Source: Microbacterium sp.
GTDB lineage: Bacteria; Actinomycetota; Actinomycetes; Actinomycetales; Microbacteriaceae
DNA: 44,334 nt
Direction of reading: 5' to 3'
NCBI GenBank assembly: GCA_003524435.1
Contig: DQHP01000122.1
Location: forward strand, 13,857 to 58,190
Position numbers and translations under genes: made by a program. Positions 33,979 through 42,082 of this stretch are shown here, piece after piece. The stretch's first letter is position 1. Each line of letters starts with the position of its first letter. The notes under the pieces are model-generated. The model was not told where the DNA came from and did no database searches. It saw only the letters and a program-made list of their open reading frames with translations.

Positions 33979-35436
33979 TCAGGCTCCTACCAGTTCCTCG
34001 ATCGGCGACAGGTCATTGGGGCTGGACAACGTGCCGCGCACGGCGGTCGCTGCAGCAACCAGTGGGGATACGAGGTGCGTGCGCCCGCCCTTACCTTGAC
34101 GTCCTTCGAAGTTGCGATTCGAGGTCGAGGCGCAGCGTTCCCCCGGAGCCAGCTGGTCAGGATTCATGCCCAGGCACATGGAACAGCCGGCAAAGCGCCA
34201 CTCGGCGCCAAAGTCCTTGACTATCTGATCGATGCCTTCGGCCTCAGCTTCCAGCCGAACGCGCGCGGATCCGGGAACCACCATCACGCGCACACCATCG
34301 GCCTTCTTGCGCCCTTCGATGATCGAAGCGAATGCACGGAGGTCTTCAATACGACTGTTCGTGCACGACCCCATGAACACTGCATCCACAGGGACTTCCT
34401 TGAGCGGCGTGCCCGGTGTGAGATCCATGTATTCCAGCGCACGCTCTGCTGCAACGCGCTCGTTGGGATCAGTGATATCCGCTGGGTTCGGCACGCTTTG
34501 CGACAGCGAACTGCCCTGTCCGGGGTTCGTACCCCAGGTGACGAACGGCTCGAGTTCGTTGGCGTCGAGGACGACCTCGGCATCGAACGTGGCGCCCTCA
34601 TCTGTGGGAAGCGTACGCCAGTAGGCAACGGCATCTTCCCAGTCCTGGCCCTTCGGCGCGTGCGCGCGGCCTTCGAGATAGGCGAACGTCGTTTCGTCGG
34701 GAGCAACCATGCCGGCACGCGCACCCGCCTCGATCGACATGTTGCAAATCGTCATACGGCCTTCCATCGACAGCGCGCGGATGGCGCTACCACGGAACTC
34801 CAGCACGTAGCCTTGGCCACCACCGGTGCCGATCTTCGCGATCACGGCGAGGATGATGTCTTTCGCCGTGACGCCAGCGCGCAACTCACCATCAACAGTG
34901 ATCGCCATCGTCTTGAAGGGTTTCAGCGGCAGCGTCTGCGTCGCCATGACGTGTTCGACCTCGCTGGTGCCGATACCGAATGCCATCGCGCCAAAGGCGC
35001 CATGAGTTGAGGTGTGCGAATCGCCACAGACTACGGTGATGCCCGGCATCGTGAGGCCGAGCTGGGGACCCACAACGTGCACGATTCCCTGTTCGGCGTC
35101 GCCCAGCGAGTGCAGACGAACGCCAAACTCAGCAGCGTTACGCCGCAGCGTTTCGATCTGGGTGCGACTGGTCAGATCTGCAATCGGTTTGTCGATCTCC
35201 AGCGTCGGGGTGTTGTGGTCTTCGGTCGCAATTGTCAGATCGACACGCCGCAGCGGGCGTCCTTCAGCACGAAGTCCGTCGAATGCCTGTGGACTCGTCA
35301 CTTCATGAACGAGATGCAAGTCGATATAGATGAGGTCAGGCGTACCGTCTTCGCCCTTTACAACGAGATGGTCATCCCACACCTTCTCTGCGAGCGTGCG
35401 CGGACGACTCGAAGTGGGCGTGTTAGTTGAAGTCAT
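33979..35436 (-). CDS. leuC: 3-isopropylmalate dehydratase large subunit
   Basis: Aconitase-type subunit carrying the 4Fe-4S cluster. Cluster ligands appear in VFMGSCTNSRIEDL and CSMCLGMNPD, and CGDSHTSTHGAFGA is the signature loop. Start ATG 35436 (MTSTNTPTSSRP) is preferred to an upstream in-frame codon at 35469 because GGAGAG lies 7 bases before it. About 485 residues, normal. First gene of the leuC-leuD-murA-plsC-gpsA-ddl run and preceded by a likely leucine leader peptide. leuA and leuB are not nearby. Confidence 0.96.
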   Translation of the reverse strand: MTSTNTPTSSRPRTLAEKVWDDHLVVKGEDGTPDLIYIDLHLVHEVTSPQAFDGLRAEGRPLRRVDLTIATEDHNTPTLEIDKPIADLTSRTQIETLRRNAAEFGVRLHSLGDAEQGIVHVVGPQLGLTMPGITVVCGDSHTSTHGAFGAMAFGIGTSEVEHVMATQTLPLKPFKTMAITVDGELRAGVTAKDIILAVIAKIGTGGGQGYVLEFRGSAIRALSMEGRMTICNMSIEAGARAGMVAPDETTFAYLEGRAHAPKGQDWEDAVAYWRTLPTDEGATFDAEVVLDANELEPFVTWGTNPGQGSSLSQSVPNPADITDPNERVAAERALEYMDLTPGTPLKEVPVDAVFMGSCTNSRIEDLRAFASIIEGRKKADGVRVMVVPGSARVRLEAEAEGIDQIVKDFGAEWRFAGCSMCLGMNPDQLAPGERCASTSNRNFEGRQGKGGRTHLVSPLVAAATAVRGTLSSPNDLSPIEELVGA

Positions 35437-35477
35437 TTCAGTCTCTCCAGGATTCGGCGGTTCGGCCACGCTGAACT

Positions 35478-35515
35478 CCGCGACGAGGAAGGCCTAATAG
35501 GAGGTCTCGTCGCGG
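35478..35515 (-). promoter_or_regulatory. Attenuator-like hairpin in the leuC leader
   Basis: A perfect 10-bp stem: CCGCGACGAG (35478-35487) pairs with CTCGTCGCGG (35506-35515), loop 18 bases. In RNA sense the 5' arm covers the last sense codons of the leader peptide and the stop lies in the loop, so ribosome position could decide its folding. There is no T-run after it, which suggests control of translation or an antiterminator rather than a simple terminator. TTCAG/CTGAA flanking the leuC ribosome-binding site could form an alternative pairing. Confidence 0.55.
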
Positions 35516-35544
35516 CTGATAAGGAGAAGAACCACTCGCCACAT
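35494..35544 (-). CDS. Leucine leader peptide (attenuation) upstream of leuC
   Basis: A 16-codon ORF, MWRVVLLLISRDETSY, ending in TAG. It contains a run Val-Val-Leu-Leu-Leu-Ile, the signature of branched-chain amino-acid leader peptides; shortage of charged tRNA-Leu/Val/Ile would stall the ribosome there. A -10 box TAAACT lies seven bases before the ATG, so it is probably translated as a leaderless message. The hairpin at 35478-35515 begins within its 3' codons. Annotated from sequence logic; not in standard gene calls because of its size. Confidence 0.65.
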   Translation of the reverse strand: MWRVVLLLISRDETSY

Positions 35545-35551
35545 GCCGGTC

Positions 35552-35557
35552 AGTTTA
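35552..35557 (-). promoter_or_regulatory. Promoter -10 of the leu leader
   Basis: TAAACT on the minus strand, seven bases before the leader-peptide ATG, predicting transcription to start at or next to the start codon. The -35 region is GC-rich and unclear. Confidence 0.5.
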
Positions 35558-35607
35558 CACCGACCGCGAGGGCCCGCGTCCTCTGCGTCTTTTGATGACG
35601 ATTGAGA

Positions 35608-36600
35608 TCACTCGGGGATAACAGGTGCCTTCTTGTCACGCGACGAGGCGATGAGGCTCGCCACCGTCGCTACCGCCATCGAGGCGAAGATGACGCCCAG
35701 CGACACCCAGTTGTTGATGTCAGGTGCCCAGAGAATGTTCTCGCCACCGTTGATGAACGGCAGTTCGTTCTCGTGCATGGCGTGAAGAATGAGCTTCACA
35801 CCGATGAATCCGAGGATGAACGCGACGCCGTAGTGCAGGTACCTGAGCTTCTCGAGCAGATCGCCCAGCAGGAAGTACAACTGGCGCAGCCCCATCAGAG
35901 CAAACAGGTTCGCGGTGAACACAATGAACGGATCCTGCGTCACTCCGAAAATCGCGGGAATCGAGTCGACGGCGAACATCAAGTCTGTCACACCGAGCGC
36001 GACAAACACGATCAGCATCGGGGTCCAGATCTTCTTGCCGTTCACGACCGTGCGAACCTTCGAGCCGTCATAGTCGTCGCTGATGTTGATGCCGCGACGA
36101 AGCATCCGGATGATGAAATTCTCCGTCTGCTGGTCATCCTCGTGTTTTTCAGGCATGGCCTGACGGATGGCTGTGAACACGAGGAAAGCACCGAATAGGT
36201 AGAAGATCGGGCTCAGGTGCTCAACAGCAGCGCCAACGATGATGATGAAAACAGCTCGCAACACGAGCGCGATGATGATGCCGACCATCAGCGCCTCTTG
36301 CTGATAACGCCGCGGCACCGAGAACTGCCTCATAATCAGCACGAAGACGAAGAGGTTATCAATGGAAAGGCTGTATTCCATCGTCCAGCCGGTGAGGAAG
36401 TCGAGCGATGTCTTGCTGTCGCCGATGAAGAAGAGCACGGCGGCGAAGATCAGTGCCAATGTGACATAGAACGCGACCCAAAGGCTGGATTCCTTGGTCG
36501 ACGGAATGTGCGGACGCTTCAGAATGAGCAGCAGGTCAGCGACGAGGATGACTGTCAAAACCACGAGAGCCGTGATCTCGAACCATACGGGAATGTTCAA
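35608..36600 (-). CDS. TerC/Alx-family integral membrane protein (probable manganese exporter)
   Basis: Membrane protein of 330 residues with about nine hydrophobic segments. The family marks EYSLSIDNLFVFVLIM and DLMFAVDSIPAIFGVT carry acidic residues inside membrane helices, typical metal ligands of TerC proteins. Related proteins (E. coli Alx, B. subtilis MeeF/YceF) export manganese or supply it to secreted enzymes. The start codon appears to be TTG at 36600 (MNIPVWFEITA), with GAAAGGTGC upstream. The leader has the conserved segments of a yybP-ykoY riboswitch, which makes manganese-responsive expression likely. Confidence 0.9.
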   Translation of the reverse strand: MNIPVWFEITALVVLTVILVADLLLILKRPHIPSTKESSLWVAFYVTLALIFAAVLFFIGDSKTSLDFLTGWTMEYSLSIDNLFVFVLIMRQFSVPRRYQQEALMVGIIIALVLRAVFIIIVGAAVEHLSPIFYLFGAFLVFTAIRQAMPEKHEDDQQTENFIIRMLRRGINISDDYDGSKVRTVVNGKKIWTPMLIVFVALGVTDLMFAVDSIPAIFGVTQDPFIVFTANLFALMGLRQLYFLLGDLLEKLRYLHYGVAFILGFIGVKLILHAMHENELPFINGGENILWAPDINNWVSLGVIFASMAVATVASLIASSRDKKAPVIPE

Positions 36601-36633
36601 GTGCGCTCAGCACCTTTCGAGGGTCGGTTACTT

Positions 36634-36738
36634 CCGAAAGTCTCTCCCCCGCACGGTGTGCGTCGCGCGCCCGGAGCAACTTTGATGGTGCTCGTGATGA
36701 CGATGCGCGCGGACTGGGATACTCCCTCTCGCTGGATC
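36634..36738 (-). ncRNA. yybP-ykoY manganese riboswitch candidate
   Basis: In RNA sense the segment begins GAGAGGGAGTATCCC (about 36716-36730). It passes through CGCATCGTCATCACGAG and ends with GGGGGAGAGACTTTCGG (about 36634-36652). The two purine-rich loop motifs GGGAGTA and GGGAGAGACTT are those that jointly bind Mn2+ in the yybP-ykoY class. Position is right: just after a -10 box and about 35 nt before the terC start codon. The closing helices were assigned by eye. Confidence 0.75.
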
Positions 36739-36739
36739 G

Positions 36740-36745
36740 ATCTTA
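36740..36745 (-). promoter_or_regulatory. Promoter -10 of the terC leader
   Basis: TAAGAT on the minus strand, placing the transcript start near 36732, at the 5' edge of the riboswitch. The -35 region is weak (TCTGTG-like). Confidence 0.5.
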
Positions 36746-36807
36746 GCCGAGGATCTGCACACACAGAGCCCTTGTGGCTTTCCAAAAGGATGTTATTCCG
36801 AGCGCGC

Positions 36808-36813
36808 GGAAAC
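36808..36813 (+). promoter_or_regulatory. Possible ECF-type -35 upstream of the sigma factor
   Basis: GGAAAC, the usual -35 word of extracytoplasmic-function sigma factors, lies about 70 bases before the sigma-factor ATG. A GACG lies 18 bases further on. This would allow autoregulation, but the word is short. An inverted repeat CTCTC/GAGAG (36854-36867) lies between it and the gene. Confidence 0.3.
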
Positions 36814-36884
36814 TCGGCAGAGAGATTCTGAGACGATGAGAGATCGCTCGACACTCTCTAGTGAGAGACACCGAACGGAGCACG

Positions 36885-37442
36885 ATGCCGGATCGATCGA
36901 ACGACCAAGAATGGGCTGCCCTGGCCGCCGATGGTGACGAGAGCGCCTTCCGCGCGATCTATCGCGCGCATGTTCGTCCGGTCTACTGGATTGCACATGG
37001 CATTGTCGGCACGCCTGACGATGCCGAAGACGTGACCCAGGAGACGTTTGTCGTCGCCTGGCGAAAGCTCGCGACGCTGGACTTAGTAGGCGAGTCGATC
37101 TTGCCGTGGCTGGCGACAATCTGTCGATTCCAATCAGCGAACCGTTTGCGGCAGCGTCGACGTGATCAGGCGCACACCACGACTGCTGTCGATGAGATGA
37201 TCGCCGACACGGTGAACATCGAGGAACAGGTGATCACAGCATCCTTGGCCGAAAGGATCACCACGGAACTCGGCACACTGAGTGAGTTAGACCAGCAGAT
37301 CTTCCAGCTGTGCGCGGCCGATGGGTATGCGTATCACGCAGCAGCCGCCGAACTCGGCGTCAGCCACGCGGTCGTTCGAAACCGTCTCTCCCGAGTGCGC
37401 ACCCAGCTGCGCGACACTGTCCAGGAAGCGAGAGACGCATGA
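36885..37442 (+). CDS. ECF-type RNA polymerase sigma factor
   Basis: Alternative sigma factor of 185 residues. Region 2 spans AFRAIYRAHVRPVYWIAHG and DAEDVTQETFVVAWR (about 21-60); region 4 spans LSELDQQIFQLCAADGYAYHAAAAELGVSHAVVRNRLSRVR, given here in part, at about 130-172. Start ATG 36885 is preferred (GGAG four bases upstream); a GTG at 36861 is open but adds residues unlike the family. The next gene overlaps its stop as ATGA and encodes a membrane protein, a typical arrangement for a sigma/anti-sigma pair. Confidence 0.9.
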   Translation: MPDRSNDQEWAALAADGDESAFRAIYRAHVRPVYWIAHGIVGTPDDAEDVTQETFVVAWRKLATLDLVGESILPWLATICRFQSANRLRQRRRDQAHTTTAVDEMIADTVNIEEQVITASLAERITTELGTLSELDQQIFQLCAADGYAYHAAAAELGVSHAVVRNRLSRVRTQLRDTVQEARDA

Positions 37443-38503
37443 GCGAGCACATCCCTAACGGCCCCCTCCCCAAGCTTTCTTCAGAGAGCATCAAGAGAAT
37501 TGAGACTGCCGTGTTCGCCGAAATCGCTGGTTCACGCCCCTCCGCCACGCCGGTAGCGACACGTGCACGCACGCGCCGGCGTCGCTGGCTCACTGGGCTG
37601 GGAGTCGCGGCGGCGTTCGCGGCTGGCATTCTGATTGCACCACCCCTCATTGGTGTTGTCGGTAGTGGCGGCTCAATGTCCGGCGACAGCTCGTCGTACC
37701 CCTCCGGAGGCTCCGCCGATATCGCGCCGGCTGCTGGTGACGGGGCCGAAACTGCAGCAGACAGCGCCGTGTCACGCGAAATCATTCAAAACGCGCAGGC
37801 GACGATCAAGGTCGCCGATGTGAGAGGCGCCGCCGACGAGATCACTGCGCTCGCCGAAAAGCACGGCGGCTATGTCGAAAGCACAGATATCCGGACGACT
37901 CCTGTCGAAGACACCACGTCGGCGCAGGCGCCACCGGATGCCGGACACGGCTGGATCTCCATCCGTGTCCTCTCCGATGACCTCGCACAGGTCCTCGAGG
38001 AACTGGAGTCATCGGGGAAGGTTCTCGCGTCTTCGATCTCGAAGCAGGATGTGACAGCAACGGCAATTGATCTACGTGCTCGCGTCGATGCATTACGTGC
38101 CTCTGTGCAGCGCCTTACCGAGCTGATGTCGAATACCGGCAATGTTTCTGAGCTCATCGAAGCAGAGACGGCCCTGGCAGAGCGGCAAGCCGAGCTGGAG
38201 TCATACGAGCAGCAGCTCGCTTCCCTCGAAGACCAGGTCGCGATGTCGTCACTGCGGGTCGAGCTCACCAGAAGTTCGACGCCGACGGTTGCCGACCCTG
38301 CCGGGTTTGGCGACGGGCTGCTTGCGGGTTGGAATGGGCTGGTTGTTTCTCTGAACGCGCTGGTGATCGCGTTCGGATTCTTGCTGCCGTGGCTTGCCGT
38401 AGCGGGCGCTGTCGTCCTGGTCATCTGGCTGATCCGCCGGCGACGACGCAACACCGCACGATCATCGCTCGACAAGACAGGCGCGTCGTCGTCGTCGCAG
38501 TGA
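37439..38503 (+). CDS. DUF4349 membrane protein, probable partner of the ECF sigma factor
   Basis: 354 residues. A cytoplasmic N-terminus (residues 1-48, KLSSESIKRIETAVFAEIAG) ends in an arginine cluster, followed by a membrane segment at 51-75. A Gly/Ser/Ala-rich linker leads to an extracytoplasmic DUF4349 domain (REIIQNAQATIKVADVRGAADEI onward) with a coiled-coil part (SELIEAETALAERQAELESYEQQLASLEDQV, about 235-265, shown in part). A second membrane helix follows near 300-335, with a basic tail. The short cytoplasmic N-terminus and coupling to the sigma gene suggest an anti-sigma or sensor role; DUF4349 itself has no established biochemical function. Confidence 0.85.
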   Translation: MSEHIPNGPLPKLSSESIKRIETAVFAEIAGSRPSATPVATRARTRRRRWLTGLGVAAAFAAGILIAPPLIGVVGSGGSMSGDSSSYPSGGSADIAPAAGDGAETAADSAVSREIIQNAQATIKVADVRGAADEITALAEKHGGYVESTDIRTTPVEDTTSAQAPPDAGHGWISIRVLSDDLAQVLEELESSGKVLASSISKQDVTATAIDLRARVDALRASVQRLTELMSNTGNVSELIEAETALAERQAELESYEQQLASLEDQVAMSSLRVELTRSSTPTVADPAGFGDGLLAGWNGLVVSLNALVIAFGFLLPWLAVAGAVVLVIWLIRRRRRNTARSSLDKTGASSSSQ

Positions 38504-38526
38504 CAGGCATACTCTTGTAACCGATA

Positions 38527-38532
38527 TATACT
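38527..38532 (+). promoter_or_regulatory. -10 box of a leaderless padR message
   Basis: TATACT, six bases before the ATG of the PadR gene, so transcription should begin at the start codon. The AT-rich GATATATAC around it may double as the PadR operator. Confidence 0.55.
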
Positions 38533-38538
38533 CGCGGC

Positions 38539-38889
38539 ATGAGTAACCGCGTCACCGAACCATCCTTCTGGATCCTCAGCGCCCTCGCCGCTGGCCCCCG
38601 ACACGGCTACGGCATCCTGCAAGACGTCAACTCCCTCAGCGCTGGCGAGACATCACTGAAAGTGCCCACGCTGTATGCGACGCTGGATCGGCTGCAGCGT
38701 GACCAGCTGATTGAACCCGCCGGAGAAGAAGTTGTCGACGGTCGCGCGCGGCGTTACTTCATCCTCACTGACCGCGGTGCGGTGGTCCTGCAGGCAGAGG
38801 CGGCCAAACTGGCTGAACGCGCGCGCATCGCGACGCAACGTCTCGCGGTGCGTCCGCGTCCTGCCGTGGCGTCGGTGGCGTTCGCATGA
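38539..38889 (+). CDS. PadR-family transcriptional regulator
   Basis: Winged-helix regulator of 116 residues with the PadR N-terminal signature PSFWILSALAAGPRHGYGIL and the wing VDGRARRYFILTDRG. The protein lacks the longer C-terminal helices of PadR subgroup 1, so it belongs to the short subgroup 2 type. It overlaps the following membrane gene by four bases (ATGA). PadR-membrane protein pairs are common in actinobacteria and often respond to antimicrobial or envelope stress; that role is inferred. Confidence 0.9.
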   Translation: MSNRVTEPSFWILSALAAGPRHGYGILQDVNSLSAGETSLKVPTLYATLDRLQRDQLIEPAGEEVVDGRARRYFILTDRGAVVLQAEAAKLAERARIATQRLAVRPRPAVASVAFA

Positions 38890-40202
38890 GCCTCGAGACG
38901 CAGTATCAGGCGCTTCTACGCTGGTATCCACGGTCATGGCGCACATCACACGAGGCCGTGCTGCTCGGTACGCTTCTCGATGCAGCAGAGGCGAAGAATC
39001 GCACTGCACCAACCGTCTCGGAGGCATGGAATATTCGCTGGACGGGCCTGGGCGAGCGTTTCTCGCTAAACGCGGCGTTGATCGCAACGCTCGGAGCGCT
39101 GCTTTGCACGCTGATGCACACGGCGGCCGTGACCTTTGGCCTGGGCACCATCGCACAGGTCGGTGGCGGTTGGATTCCCGCTGCACTCGGGCAGTTCTTG
39201 GCTCCGCTACTCCTGTCGTACGCCGTTTTGTGCTTGCTGCGAGACTCGCGGATGATTTTGCCAGGGCGTGCCGTCACCGTATTCGCTTGCGTGCTGCCTG
39301 CCTGGGCGCTCGCTGCGACCGCCGCGGTGTCCTGGTCCGTTGGTTTCGAAGAAGCGGATACTGGTGGCATCGCATCGCCATTCGCGCTCGCTTTTGCTCC
39401 GTTGTTCGCTTCCGCCTGGGCCCTCGGCGCAGGGACAGTCTTTCTCTTGACGCACGCGCTGCTGCGAAAGGTGCCGCGTAGCGCGCGGTGGGCTGGCGCA
39501 GCCAGCGCCGCGGTTGTGACTCCCCCGTTGCTCGGCGTGGCACTGATCAGCCCGATGACAACCGCAGTTCTCGGGCTGGCATTGCTCTTTGTCTGCGCGT
39601 TTCAGAGGGGCCCCATACGCACACGCCCTCGCAGCGTGCCGCGAGCCGTCACGCCAGCAACCGCTCGGAGAGTCACGATAGTCGCCGGGACCACTCTGGC
39701 GATCAGCGTTGTGTGCGCTGCCTTCGCACTCACCGGTTCCACCTGGACCGCAGGGATTGACTCGACAAGAGCGATGCAACTGGGACTGTGCGCCGGACAG
39801 CTCTGCGCGATACCCCTCATGTTCTGCCTCGCGTGGATCCGCCAGGACCGCCGACCTACAACACCCGTATACCGCTGGTTCCCTGTCGTAACGCTCGCGC
39901 TGGGGCTCTCGCTCATCGCACTGGACACAATCATCGGTTTCACCCCATCGGGCTTGTTCCCCTGGCCGGGACTCGTCGTGATCGCTATGGGGCTTGCAGT
40001 CATCACGTTCCAGATGCTGCGCTTGTCCGGGAGCATTCGAGTTCTATTGGCCATAGTGACCGGGGCCGCTCTTGTGTTCCCCGTGTGGCTCGCCATCGTG
40101 ATGATCGGGTTCTTAGTACCGATCGGCGCGAGCGCCATGATGCTCTGGGGATTGCGAAACCGTCGCGTACGCACCGATCCTGCGCCCGCACTTTCCGCCT
40201 AA
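38886..40202 (+). CDS. Polytopic membrane protein coupled to padR
   Basis: 438 residues with a short soluble N-terminus (YQALLRWYPRSWRTSHEAVLLGTLLDAAEAKNR, residues 7-39, shown in part) and then about ten hydrophobic helices. The N-terminal RWYPRxWR segment is the one seen in PadR-linked HAAS-type membrane proteins. No transporter or enzyme motif is visible. It is translated together with padR and may be its sensor or its target; no function is assigned. Confidence 0.8.
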   Translation: MSLETQYQALLRWYPRSWRTSHEAVLLGTLLDAAEAKNRTAPTVSEAWNIRWTGLGERFSLNAALIATLGALLCTLMHTAAVTFGLGTIAQVGGGWIPAALGQFLAPLLLSYAVLCLLRDSRMILPGRAVTVFACVLPAWALAATAAVSWSVGFEEADTGGIASPFALAFAPLFASAWALGAGTVFLLTHALLRKVPRSARWAGAASAAVVTPPLLGVALISPMTTAVLGLALLFVCAFQRGPIRTRPRSVPRAVTPATARRVTIVAGTTLAISVVCAAFALTGSTWTAGIDSTRAMQLGLCAGQLCAIPLMFCLAWIRQDRRPTTPVYRWFPVVTLALGLSLIALDTIIGFTPSGLFPWPGLVVIAMGLAVITFQMLRLSGSIRVLLAIVTGAALVFPVWLAIVMIGFLVPIGASAMMLWGLRNRRVRTDPAPALSA

Positions 40203-40223
40203 AACTCCGTCTTTCCGGGGTAT

Positions 40224-40262
40224 ACAAGAGGGCTTGTGAAAGGGCCACGTCCCGCTTAGCGT
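40224..40262 (+). promoter_or_regulatory. Promoter and inverted repeat before the ArsR-type gene
   Basis: TTGTGA (40234-40239) and TAGCGT (40257-40262), 17 bases apart, form a plausible promoter ending eight bases before the GTG start. ACAAG-AGGG-CTTGT (40224-40237) is an inverted repeat overlapping the -35 box, a fit position for the ArsR-type repressor itself. Confidence 0.45.
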
Positions 40263-40270
40263 TGTAGGTT

Positions 40271-40819
40271 GTGGAAGACATCTCCGTAATTACCGCAGTG
40301 CATCACCCACTGCGCCGACGCATATTCGACTACCTCTTGCTCTACGGCACCGCGCAAGTGACCGCGATCTCGCACGCGCTCGATAGCCAAGTGGGCAGCA
40401 TTAGCCATCATCTGCGAATGCTGGAGCGTGCAGGCGTCGTCGAGCGCGTTGCCGATCCGCACGGCGACAAGCGCACGAGCTGGTGGAAGCTGACGCGAAA
40501 GAGTTTCATCTGGTCAACCGACGACTACGATGATTCTCCGGCCGACGCTCTGTTAGCCCGCGAGGCTGAGCGCACCGGCATTCGCCAGCAGCTCGAACGA
40601 CTACAACGCTGGCAGCAGCGCAGTCGCCGCCGCGAACTCCCGGAGTACGACGGATTCAATACCGAGAGTTTGGGTTGGGCAACACCCGCAGAACTCGCTG
40701 ACCTCGCGGAACGTATGCGGACGACTCTGGATGGGTGGCATAACGAGATCGATCGCGAAGACGGACAAAAGCGCACGCCCGTATTCTTCTTTGCCAGAGC
40801 CTTTCCGACGGAGCCGTAA
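40271..40819 (+). CDS. ArsR/HTH_20-type transcriptional regulator
   Basis: Winged-helix DNA-binding protein (182 residues): HPLRRRIFDYLLLYGTAQVTAISHALDSQVGSISHHLRMLERAGVV, shown in part, gives the ArsR-like HTH at about residues 12-55. A basic, glutamine-rich middle and a short C-terminal helix follow. No metal-binding cysteines are present, so it is not a metal sensor of the ArsR/SmtB kind. GTG start at 40271. The stop overlaps the start of the MFS gene (TAATG), which makes the transporter its natural target. Confidence 0.85.
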   Translation: MEDISVITAVHHPLRRRIFDYLLLYGTAQVTAISHALDSQVGSISHHLRMLERAGVVERVADPHGDKRTSWWKLTRKSFIWSTDDYDDSPADALLAREAERTGIRQQLERLQRWQQRSRRRELPEYDGFNTESLGWATPAELADLAERMRTTLDGWHNEIDREDGQKRTPVFFFARAFPTEP

Positions 40820-42051
40820 TGACTACCTCCAACCCCCTCCTTCTCCGCGAACCACCGCGCTTTGCGCGAGACCGTGCCGTTCACGCGTGGATCGGTGTCA
40901 AAGCTCTTTCCGACGCGGGGGACGCGATCTGGAGCATCGCGCTGGTCTGGACAGCTGTGCAGATCACGTCGCCCGCCGTCGCGGGGCTCATCGTCGCTGC
41001 CGGCACCGTGCCACGCGCCGTGATCTTGCTCTTCGGCGGAGTGCTCGCCGACAGGGCGAACGCGCGACACATCATGATGATCTTCAACGCGATCAGGGTG
41101 GTTGTTCTCATCACCGTCGCGCTGTGGGTGCTGGCATCCCCACCGACCGTGCTCATGCTCCTACTGGCAGCGATCGCCTTCGGCGCCTGCGATGCGTTTT
41201 ACGAGCCGTCAGCCGCAACCATCGGCCGTCAACTCGTGCACACAAGTGATCTGCCCGCTTACAGCGCCTTGATGCAAACTGCTACTCGGCTCGGAACGAT
41301 GGGCGGGGCCGCACTCGGCGGCTTTCTCGTCGCATCCGCTGGCCTTGCCGGCAGCGCGTCGCTGAATGCGCTGACCTTTACCTTCGTCATCGCATTCATC
41401 GCTATCTGGTTGAGACCACGATTCGCTCTCGCACGCGCAGATCGAGAGTCCGCGCTGCGCGGAATCACGCGAGGGTTCGCCCACCTGAAGGATGCGCCGA
41501 CTACCCGCACGCTCGTATTCGCGCTGTCCGGGCTGAATCTGGCCGTAGGCCCCGCGACGGGGATCGGCATAGCGCTGCGCGCACACGATGAAGGCTGGGG
41601 CGCCCAAGCCGTGGGCATATTCGAAGCGCTGATTGGCCTCGGTGCGGCGCTCGGCGCCATCATCGTTGTGAAATGGCGTCCTCGATATGAGGCACGCGGT
41701 GGATTCTGGGCGCTTGTCGTTCAAGGCGCCGGAATCGTTCTGCTCGGCATCGGCCCCCTGTGGGTCACCGGAGTCGGGTGCCTCTTCATCGGCCTGACCG
41801 CGGGATTCGCATCCGTACTACTGAGCGCAACGTTCGCCGCAACGATAGACACCGCGTACCTAGGAAGGATGAGCGCAATCACCCGCCTCGGCGATGACGT
41901 GCTCATGCCGCTCGCGATGGCCGCGTTCGGGGCGCTCGCCGCGGCCACCACCACTTGGATCGCCTTCGTCACATTCGGGGTAGCGCTGATGGGCATGATG
42001 GTGTTCCCGCTGAGCAACTCCGCGTTTCGAAGGCTCTCCTTGCGCGCATGA
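40819..42051 (+). CDS. MFS transporter, MFS_3/EmrB-like efflux type
   Basis: 410-residue secondary transporter with 12 predicted membrane helices. The loop between helices 2 and 3 has the motif FGGVLADRANARH (G-x-LaDR), the major-facilitator signature, and ACDAFYEPSAATIGRQLV is typical of the MFS_3 branch (macrolide-type efflux). It is regulated together with the preceding ArsR-type gene, as in drug-export pairs. Substrate unknown. Confidence 0.9.
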   Translation: MTTSNPLLLREPPRFARDRAVHAWIGVKALSDAGDAIWSIALVWTAVQITSPAVAGLIVAAGTVPRAVILLFGGVLADRANARHIMMIFNAIRVVVLITVALWVLASPPTVLMLLLAAIAFGACDAFYEPSAATIGRQLVHTSDLPAYSALMQTATRLGTMGGAALGGFLVASAGLAGSASLNALTFTFVIAFIAIWLRPRFALARADRESALRGITRGFAHLKDAPTTRTLVFALSGLNLAVGPATGIGIALRAHDEGWGAQAVGIFEALIGLGAALGAIIVVKWRPRYEARGGFWALVVQGAGIVLLGIGPLWVTGVGCLFIGLTAGFASVLLSATFAATIDTAYLGRMSAITRLGDDVLMPLAMAAFGALAAATTTWIAFVTFGVALMGMMVFPLSNSAFRRLSLRA

Positions 42052-42082
42052 TTCGAGCGCGGGTCGAACGCCTAGAACGCGT

